A DNA stretch of 11,155 nt. It comes from Bacteroidaceae bacterium (GTDB taxonomy: Bacteria; Bacteroidota; Bacteroidia; Bacteroidales; Bacteroidaceae). The stretch is from assembly GCA_017618515.1 (NCBI GenBank), contig JAFZUB010000020.1, forward strand, positions 1 through 11,155, in the 5' to 3' direction. Below, piece by piece: positions 6,810-11,155 of the stretch (its first letter is position 1; the number at the start of each line of letters is the position of its first letter). A program made the translations under genes and the position numbers. Below the pieces are notes generated by a model. The model ran no database searches, had not been told where the DNA came from, and saw only the letters and a list, made by a program, of their open reading frames with translations.

Positions 6810-9800
6810 TTACTTAGACTCATCAAGAATCTTAAGTATCTGAGCTTTGAATCTTGGGCTAGCTGCTCCCTCGCCACCAATGATGGCAGTGTAGATAGCC
6901 ACTACGTCAGCGGTATTGACGCTACCGTCACCGTTAACGTCAGCAGCCTCACGAGCGAAGCCACTCTCTGAGCCCTTCTCTATGAAGGTGTAGACTGCTA
7001 CTACGTCAGCAGTATTCTTCATGCCGTCGCCATTAACGTCGGCGGGCTCCTTAACATCTTCCATCTTAGGCATGTCGGTGATAAGCAGAACGAGGTCTGT
7101 CTCCACGCCGGTAACCTCCTTCTTGTATGTGGAAGGATCAATCACACCGGTCTGGTCATCGAATCCAGAGCCTGTCTCGCCCACAGCAATAAACTTCTTG
7201 CCTGTAGAGATAGCGGTACCATAAGCGCACTTCTCACTATGGAGGGCGCCGTGGATACCATTGGCTGTCATATCGTAGGAGTGGTCAACGATGTCTGTGG
7301 GGAACGGGATAAGAAGATCGCGAGGCTCGCATTCCACTCCCTCGTCGGTGGTACCCAGCACGATGATGCAGGGCTCACCAGCCTTGAACTCGTCCTTCTG
7401 GTAGAGCTCAACCTTGGTGATGAGATTACCCTCTTCGTCTTCCTCCTGAGAGATCTTGCGAATAGCATAGGTGAAGACATCATCGTTGTAATCGGCAAGG
7501 TTGCTCACGTTGTAGGGCACTGCCATAACATCAATCAGATTGTTAGCAAAGTCGCTAATGGAGATAGCCTCCTGCTCTTCGGGATCAATCTCTATGAAGG
7601 TCCAAGCCGAAGCGGGAGCCTCCACGTGGCATACCACGTCGGCCTCATAGCCCTCGGGCCACAGACACATATTGTCCTTATTCTTAGAAGTGTGGGGATA
7701 GAGGCGGAACTGTGCGTTGCCGGAGTATGCCACATTGTAGGGCACAGGCTCCTGGCTTAAAGGCAGGTTGATATTCTCGCCTGCGAAGTCGCCAAGGTAG
7801 TAACCGGTGTACAGATTCTGGATAGCATAGTCCTCGGTACCCTCAATAGGCACGAAGCGCCACATAGCTCTCGGGTCGTTGTCGGCATTGAGGGTCATGC
7901 TGCTCTTGTCAAACAGTCCCCACTTCACAGAGGTGCTGGTGTTGTACTTATTCCTTGTATAGATAGCGCTTCCGCCGCAGAAAGCATCCTCTGCGCCCTC
8001 GTCGCCAAAGCGTTCCTCATCAAGATTAGTGATGAAGTACCACTTGCCAACCTCGAAGCTCTTGATGCCAGCGAGGAAAGCATCCCTTGCCTCCTTGACA
8101 GCGGTGGTAGCTTCACGCACTGCGGCAACGGAGATAGGAGTAGTGAAGGCATTATTGCGAGCATCGGCGATAGCAGTCTGCAGAGCAGTCTGCAGGCTCT
8201 CATCGGAGAGCTGGCCCATTTCGTCGCCAATAACTACGCCGTCGAGCAGCAGTTCGCTCTCTGCGATGAGCTGGCTCAGCTCAGTGGTGTCAGCGTAGAG
8301 TTTCTTAACCGCATCCAAAGCGGCATTAAGAGTCTGGATGTTCTCCTTGGTAGCAGCGTTAGCCTCTACTACGGGAACCATCTCTTCGATAGTCGCCTTC
8401 AGAACGTCGGCAACATCCTTCATACCATCGGTGGTATAATACTGCGAAGATTCAGTATCCTCCGTTACCTTGTAGAGCTGGAACTCCGATACCGTGAAGT
8501 AGTCACCTCCAGTAGCATTGGTAATCACCTCATAACGCAGATACTTATACTCTCCGCCGAGGCTAAACACTTGTGTGGCAGGCAACTCCAGTGCTCCCAT
8601 CTTAGCAGTGCCCACGAAGTCCCACTTAGCATCTTCGTCATTGCTATTAGCAGCGTAGAGGTTCACCTCGTCAGGACGCTCGTTGGCACCCCACTGATGC
8701 TGGTTGGCATTGCCATATTGACCGGAAGCACAACGAGCATTGTAGCTAACGGCTACAGCACTAACCGGTGTGTTGCTGATGTCAACCTCAATGTAGCCAG
8801 CACCCTGCATATAGGTGGAGTCAAGGTCGTCGATAAGGAACATATAGTTGTCGGAGCCATCGATGCCCTGTCCTCTAATGGTTGAGAAGATAATCTGATT
8901 GCCATCCACAGCGGGTTCCTTCGGTCCGCCGCCACCAGCAATGGTGATAAGAGCGTTGTCCTTGTCAACATTATAGTTGAACAGTTTGCCATACGCCTCG
9001 CGGCTCTCCTGAATAAGCTCATCGAGCTCTTCGGTGAGTTCCTTCTGGGCCTTGATAGGAGCCATAGTCTCCATCACCTCGTCGGATACGGGACGGATAT
9101 ACCACAGGTTGGTATGCTGGTCAAAGATGTAAGCCTTGTCGGCGTCGATAGTTGTACGACCCCAAGCAGCCAGTTTACCGCTGACCTTCTCGCCATTGCC
9201 GCTACCACCGAAGGGACTCTTACCATTGGAGTTACCGGGATAGCTCTGGCCCGGGTCAGTCCACAGCCACATACCTTCGGTCTCCATAGTGAAGCGCTGG
9301 TAGTAGCTCTTGCCGTAGATGAGCGGAGTGGTGGCGCTGGTGCCAGTCCATGCCTCTATCTCACCGGCATACATGTCGGAGAAGAAGTGCTGGAGGTAGA
9401 ACATGTTCTCGTCGCCCTGCGGCTCGATGTAGAATATAAAGTCGCCATCTTCAGGATCGAAGGTCTTCCACTCCATCTTATTGGTAGTGGAGTTGGGGAA
9501 GGCAGCCTTCTCTACGCCCTGCACATTGAGGAACTCGTCGTAAGCGCTGACTATATAATAGTAGCCGGCGGTAAGAGGAATGACGGCGGCCTCGCAGTCA
9601 AGCCTAGCTTTCTTGAGTCTTGCAATCATATCGTCAATCTCCTCGTCACCAGCACTGGTAACCAGCATAATGACAGCTTCCTGCATAGTCTGATTGTAGA
9701 GGTCAGCAGCTTCCTGCTCATAGTAACCGGGAGTAGTGCCTCCTACAGGAGCAAAGTCAGCGTACATATCAATGACAGCCTCGAGGTCACCCATCTTATC

Positions 9801-10481
9801 GTTGATGTATTCTGCCTTGAAGACATTCCACTGGTTACACATATTCAAGCCAGTAAAACTGATGGTACCCCAATAGCAGGTCATGTAGCTCCATCCCTTT
9901 TCATCTTTGGCATAGAAAAGTCCGACGGACTTATCATTAACCTGCCAGTCGGGATCGGGATACGTGCCATTATCGCCATTATAACCCCAGTTGACAATCT
10001 TGTCGCCGCTCTCGCCTTCCTTCAGTTGGTCGCCATTGGGAGTCCAAGCGACACAGTTGGAGAACGGGATGTCCTCGGCGCAGCTTGGGAAGAAGATGTT
10101 GGCAGCTTTGTCAATCTCGTTAGTGGTGCTGAACGGAGAACTGTATCCACCGCTGGCAACAACGTAGAGACCTGAGGCAAGATGCCTGAGATAGAAAGTC
10201 TTGCCCTCCTCGTAGCGGAGATCAGCGGGACCTTCCTCCAGAACCCAGGCGTTTTCTTCGTTGATCATACCAGCTTCGCCCAATTTACCCGTCTTTTTCT
10301 GGGGATCGATTGTCAGATACTGGCCAGGAAACAGTTTACTCGCCACATACTCTAAGATTATAGTGTCGCCATCCTTGAGGTCGGCAGAAGCGAGCTGCTC
10401 ACCAAGGACAAACTTGGCGGAAACACTACTACTCATTGCGCCGATAAGCGCAAGAGCAAAGAAAAGTAAAAATTTCTTCAT
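6810..10481 (-). CDS. Large secreted multi-domain protein with C-terminal dockerin
   Basis: 1223-residue exported protein. Signal peptide: residues 1-22 (MKKFLLFFALALIGAMSSSVSA). No catalytic domain is recognised. Three stretches resemble beta-trefoil / ricin-like lectin folds, each opening with a GxYY/GKWYF strand or 'DTIILEY' and holding 'FYLRHLASGLYV', 'MFYLQHF', 'YAIQNLYTGYYLG': ~28-135, ~303-465, ~810-965. A stretch ~525-672 resembles the discoidin (F5/8 type C) fold: AGYIEVDIS, VSYNAR, NLYAAN, KYLRYEVI, YFTVSEFQLYKV. Helical runs at ~228-298, ~470-500 and ~685-805 look like FIVAR-type spacers. The C-terminus has a type I dockerin (1148-1202) with two calcium loops, DVNGDGMKNTAD (1148-1159) and DVNGDGSVNTAD (1181-1192), then ~20 further residues and no T9SS tail. 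The architecture suggests a carbohydrate-binding or adhesive scaffold element. The start is the ATG at 10481, behind a -7 box at 10535-10542. Unlike any named protein I know. Confidence 0.9.
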   Translation of the reverse strand: MKKFLLFFALALIGAMSSSVSAKFVLGEQLASADLKDGDTIILEYVASKLFPGQYLTIDPQKKTGKLGEAGMINEENAWVLEEGPADLRYEEGKTFYLRHLASGLYVVASGGYSSPFSTTNEIDKAANIFFPSCAEDIPFSNCVAWTPNGDQLKEGESGDKIVNWGYNGDNGTYPDPDWQVNDKSVGLFYAKDEKGWSYMTCYWGTISFTGLNMCNQWNVFKAEYINDKMGDLEAVIDMYADFAPVGGTTPGYYEQEAADLYNQTMQEAVIMLVTSAGDEEIDDMIARLKKARLDCEAAVIPLTAGYYYIVSAYDEFLNVQGVEKAAFPNSTTNKMEWKTFDPEDGDFIFYIEPQGDENMFYLQHFFSDMYAGEIEAWTGTSATTPLIYGKSYYQRFTMETEGMWLWTDPGQSYPGNSNGKSPFGGSGNGEKVSGKLAAWGRTTIDADKAYIFDQHTNLWYIRPVSDEVMETMAPIKAQKELTEELDELIQESREAYGKLFNYNVDKDNALITIAGGGGPKEPAVDGNQIIFSTIRGQGIDGSDNYMFLIDDLDSTYMQGAGYIEVDISNTPVSAVAVSYNARCASGQYGNANQHQWGANERPDEVNLYAANSNDEDAKWDFVGTAKMGALELPATQVFSLGGEYKYLRYEVITNATGGDYFTVSEFQLYKVTEDTESSQYYTTDGMKDVADVLKATIEEMVPVVEANAATKENIQTLNAALDAVKKLYADTTELSQLIAESELLLDGVVIGDEMGQLSDESLQTALQTAIADARNNAFTTPISVAAVREATTAVKEARDAFLAGIKSFEVGKWYFITNLDEERFGDEGAEDAFCGGSAIYTRNKYNTSTSVKWGLFDKSSMTLNADNDPRAMWRFVPIEGTEDYAIQNLYTGYYLGDFAGENINLPLSQEPVPYNVAYSGNAQFRLYPHTSKNKDNMCLWPEGYEADVVCHVEAPASAWTFIEIDPEEQEAISISDFANNLIDVMAVPYNVSNLADYNDDVFTYAIRKISQEEDEEGNLITKVELYQKDEFKAGEPCIIVLGTTDEGVECEPRDLLIPFPTDIVDHSYDMTANGIHGALHSEKCAYGTAISTGKKFIAVGETGSGFDDQTGVIDPSTYKKEVTGVETDLVLLITDMPKMEDVKEPADVNGDGMKNTADVVAVYTFIEKGSESGFAREAADVNGDGSVNTADVVAIYTAIIGGEGAASPRFKAQILKILDESK
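6873..7040 (-). other. Dockerin domain coding segment
   Basis: Codes residues 1148 to about 1203 of the large secreted protein. Each calcium loop has Asp1, Asn3, Asp5, Gly6, Asn9, Asp12; loop 1 starts at Asp1148, loop 2 at Asp1181. The positions 10-11 that decide cohesin choice in clostridial dockerins are Thr-Ala in both loops (Asn-Thr-Ala-Asp). The helix after each loop is VVAVYTFI / VVAIYTAI. The linker is 33 residues loop to loop (EKGSESGFAREAA). Confidence 0.85.
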
Positions 10482-10534
10482 ACCTTTTTGTTTTTATAAA
10501 GTTTTTAGAGAGTTTATTGTTTAATAAAGCCACG

Positions 10535-10542
10535 CAAAGATA
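10535..10542 (-). promoter_or_regulatory. Bacteroidetes -7 box for the dockerin-protein gene
   Basis: TATCTTTG on the minus strand matches TAnnTTTG. No good TTG lies at the -33 position, so the match is partial. Transcription would start near 10528, leaving a ~47-base A/T-rich leader before the ATG at 10481. Confidence 0.5.
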
Positions 10543-10608
10543 ACCATTATTTTTCATACTTGTGTTATTTTCATACGTATTTCCCTCTTTGCTGCTTTTT
10601 CAGGCATT

Positions 10609-10625
10609 TTTTTTGCGCCAAAAAA
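10609..10625. repeat. Short T6G/CA6 inverted repeat
   Basis: TTTTTTG (10609-10615) and CAAAAAA (10619-10625) are complementary around a CGC loop. It sits between the alternating CG/TG tract and the dockerin-gene promoter. On either strand the stem is almost all A/T, so it is a weak hairpin; it might be a bend or a binding site. Confidence 0.4.
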
Positions 10626-10628
10626 TTT

Positions 10629-10651
10629 CGCGTGTGCGCGTGTGCGTACAT
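10629..10651. repeat. 23-base alternating purine/pyrimidine tract
   Basis: From C10629 to T10651 pyrimidines and purines alternate without a break: CGCGTGTG occurs twice in a row, then CGTACAT. It is flanked on the right by a highly A/T-rich stretch (10651-10668) with the palindrome ATATTAATAT (10659-10668). Such tracts are the classic sequence type able to form Z-DNA. Confidence 0.6.
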
Positions 10652-10704
10652 TATTTATATATTAATATGCTATACTTCTAAGGAGTGGCAGCCTTAGTTG
10701 TGGT

Positions 10705-10813
10705 GAAGTCAAATAATGCCCGAGCGCCGTCAGCTTTAATTTCCACGAAGTCAGCTTTAAATTCTACACCGTCAGCGTTAGTTTGCAACGAAGTCAGCGT
10801 TAAATTAGAGAGA
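10705..10813. repeat. 21-bp tandem repeat, about five units
   Basis: The core GTCAGC occurs at 10729, 10750, 10771 and 10793, with a decayed copy GTCAAA at 10708: period 21, 21, 21, 22. Each core is followed by TTTAAT, TTTAAA, GTTAGT or GTTAAA. Cores alternate between a GAA and an ACC/GCC context before them (GAAGTCAGC, CCGTCAGC), so the true unit may be a ~42-bp dimer. Read on the minus strand the units give a 7-residue peptide pattern (ADG-V-E, ADF-V-E, ADG), but the first unit is out of frame with the others, so it is probably not a selected protein. Confidence 0.8.
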
Positions 10814-10823
10814 CCACCCCTGG

Positions 10824-10841
10824 CCCCTCCTTGAGGAGGGG
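10824..10841. repeat. Palindromic repeat: CCCCTCC/GGAGGGG hairpin
   Basis: CCCCTCC (10824-10830), TTGA loop, GGAGGGG (10835-10841): perfect 7-bp stem. The flanks CCACCCCTGG on one side and GGAAAAAATAAG on the other are familiar from interspersed palindromic repeats in Bacteroidetes; their translation on the minus strand reads SPPQGGARGG, which turns up as a spurious start in many Bacteroidetes hypothetical proteins. No T run follows it on either strand, so it is not a terminator. Confidence 0.65.
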
Positions 10842-10871
10842 AAAAAATAAGGGAGCGCGTGATGCGCTCCC
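10842..10871 (-). terminator. Intrinsic terminator of the gene at the right edge
   Basis: GGGAGCGC (minus strand, 10871-10864) pairs perfectly with GCGCTCCC (10858-10851) around a five-base loop, then TTATTTTTT (10850-10842) follows. It lies ~57 bases after the stop at 10928, the right place and orientation for ending the gene that enters from the right. Confidence 0.88.
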
Positions 10872-10886
10872 TCATTATCGGGAAAT

Positions 10887-10913
10887 CTTATCCTCCCCCT
10901 ATAGGGGGATAAG
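10887..10913. repeat. GC-rich palindrome centred on CCCCCTATAGGGGG
   Basis: CCCCCTATAGGGGG (10895-10908) is a perfect 14-base palindrome. CTTATC (10887-10892) and GATAAG (10908-10913) add further pairs with a two-base bulge. It lies just after the stop of the gene at the right edge and next to the terminator and the CCCCTCC hairpin, as in clustered interspersed palindromes of Bacteroidetes. Confidence 0.65.
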
Positions 10914-10927
10914 AGGGGGTCTGTTCT

Positions 10928-11155
10928 TTAGAACTTAACAGTCTTGCCGTCGATTACGTAGATCTGGCCCTTCTGAGTGGAGATGACCTTCTTACCATCG
11001 ATGGTGTAGATAGCCTTGGCTGCTGCAGCTGCATTGGCAATCACGCTGTTAACTGCGGTAACCTTGCCGTCCTTGATGGAGAAGGCTGCTTCAACGTCAG
11101 CGGAGGTGTAGGTGATGTCACCAACTGCCACGGAGATGGCGTCCTTCATCTTAAC
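10928..11155 (-). CDS. C-terminal end of a secreted protein with T9SS-like tail (3' part only)
   Basis: Partial gene: 75 codons plus a TAA stop; the frame is open to the right edge, so the ATG at 11149 is an internal Met, not the start. The last ~28 residues, AIYTIDGKKVISTQKGQIYV then IDGKTVKF, have the shape of a T9SS type A sorting tail: a 'Y-x-x-x-G-x-x-V' strand, a short turn with GQIYV, and a basic finish with KTVKF. The preceding part (DAISVAVGDITYTSADVEAAFSIKDGKVTAVNSVIANAAAAA) looks like beta-sandwich strands then an Ala-rich linker. The protein is probably exported and surface-attached or released. A strong terminator follows at 10842-10871. The function of the main body cannot be told from this piece; the sorting-tail call is by resemblance. 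Confidence 0.75.
   Translation of the reverse strand, partial: VKMKDAISVAVGDITYTSADVEAAFSIKDGKVTAVNSVIANAAAAAKAIYTIDGKKVISTQKGQIYVIDGKTVKF

Larger units (their letters stand above)
10482..10927. other. 446-base gene-free region with hairpins, repeats and promoter
   Basis: No plausible gene lies between the dockerin-protein start and the stop of the gene at the right edge. In transcription order (right to left) it contains a GC-rich palindrome (10887-10913), a terminator (10842-10871), a CCCCTCC/GGAGGGG hairpin (10824-10841), a 21-bp tandem repeat (10708-10813), an alternating purine/pyrimidine tract (10629-10651), an A/T hairpin (10609-10625) and the -7 box for the dockerin gene. The longest frame here, 65 codons on the minus strand (10875-10678), is just the hairpin and repeats read through. 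Confidence 0.75.

Noticed and set aside
9114..10175. Open frame of 353 codons on the plus strand
   Set aside because: It lies fully antisense to the dockerin-protein gene, has no promoter or family motif, and its openness follows from the codon use of the opposite strand.
10705..10813. CRISPR array
   Set aside because: The 21-bp units are contiguous degenerate repeats without unique spacers, and no cas gene is present.
10678..10875. 65-codon minus-strand frame (SPPQGGARGG start, ADG/ADF repeats)
   Set aside because: Its start lies in the terminator hairpin and the rest is palindrome plus 21-bp repeats, with the first repeat out of frame; more likely repeat DNA than a gene.
1..11155. tRNA, rRNA or transposase genes
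   Set aside because: The gaps between genes are short and none shows a cloverleaf-like pattern, rRNA-like conserved sequence or transposase frame.

Overview
This window looks like chromosomal DNA from a Bacteroidales bacterium, most likely Prevotella-like. The reasons are: every convincing gene sits on the minus strand behind Bacteroidetes-type -7 boxes (TAnnTTTG); there is a PorE-like lipoprotein with the TPR / PD40 propeller / carboxypeptidase-regulatory-like / OmpA layout of the type IX secretion system (T9SS); there are two short ChrA halves, a FecE-type ATPase and a Bacteroidetes-style type IA topoisomerase; and the secreted proteins have C-terminal features (a dockerin, a 'YTIDGKKV...GQIYVIDGKTVKF' tail) common in Prevotella. 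No tRNA, rRNA, CRISPR array or transposase gene was seen.

Reading with transcription (right to left): 11155-10928 is the 3' end of a secreted or surface protein gene with a T9SS-like tail. It is followed by a strong intrinsic terminator (10842-10871) and a 446-base gene-free stretch holding three short hairpins, a 21-bp tandem repeat, an alternating CG/TG tract and the -7 box of the next gene. 10481-6810 is a 1223-residue secreted multi-domain protein (beta-trefoil-like segments, a discoidin-like segment, helical spacers) ending in a dockerin. A GC-rich hairpin terminator (6728-6758) ends that unit. From 6675 to 560 runs a tight five-gene array: FecE-like ATPase, topoisomerase III-like enzyme, PorE-like OmpA lipoprotein, then two adjacent ChrA-type transporter genes, with gaps of 38, 28, 11 and 3 bases, which look like one transcription unit. 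Finally 342-1 is the 5' end of another secreted protein with a cohesin-like start, behind the best promoter in the window.

The biological theme is cell-surface and secreted protein display: a dockerin-tailed adhesin-like protein, a neighbouring cohesin-like secreted protein, a T9SS-type tail and a T9SS peptidoglycan-anchor candidate lie within 11 kb. Whether the cohesin-like and dockerin modules bind each other is speculation from proximity and fold resemblance. The gene-free stretch at 10482-10927 is the most structurally unusual DNA here.
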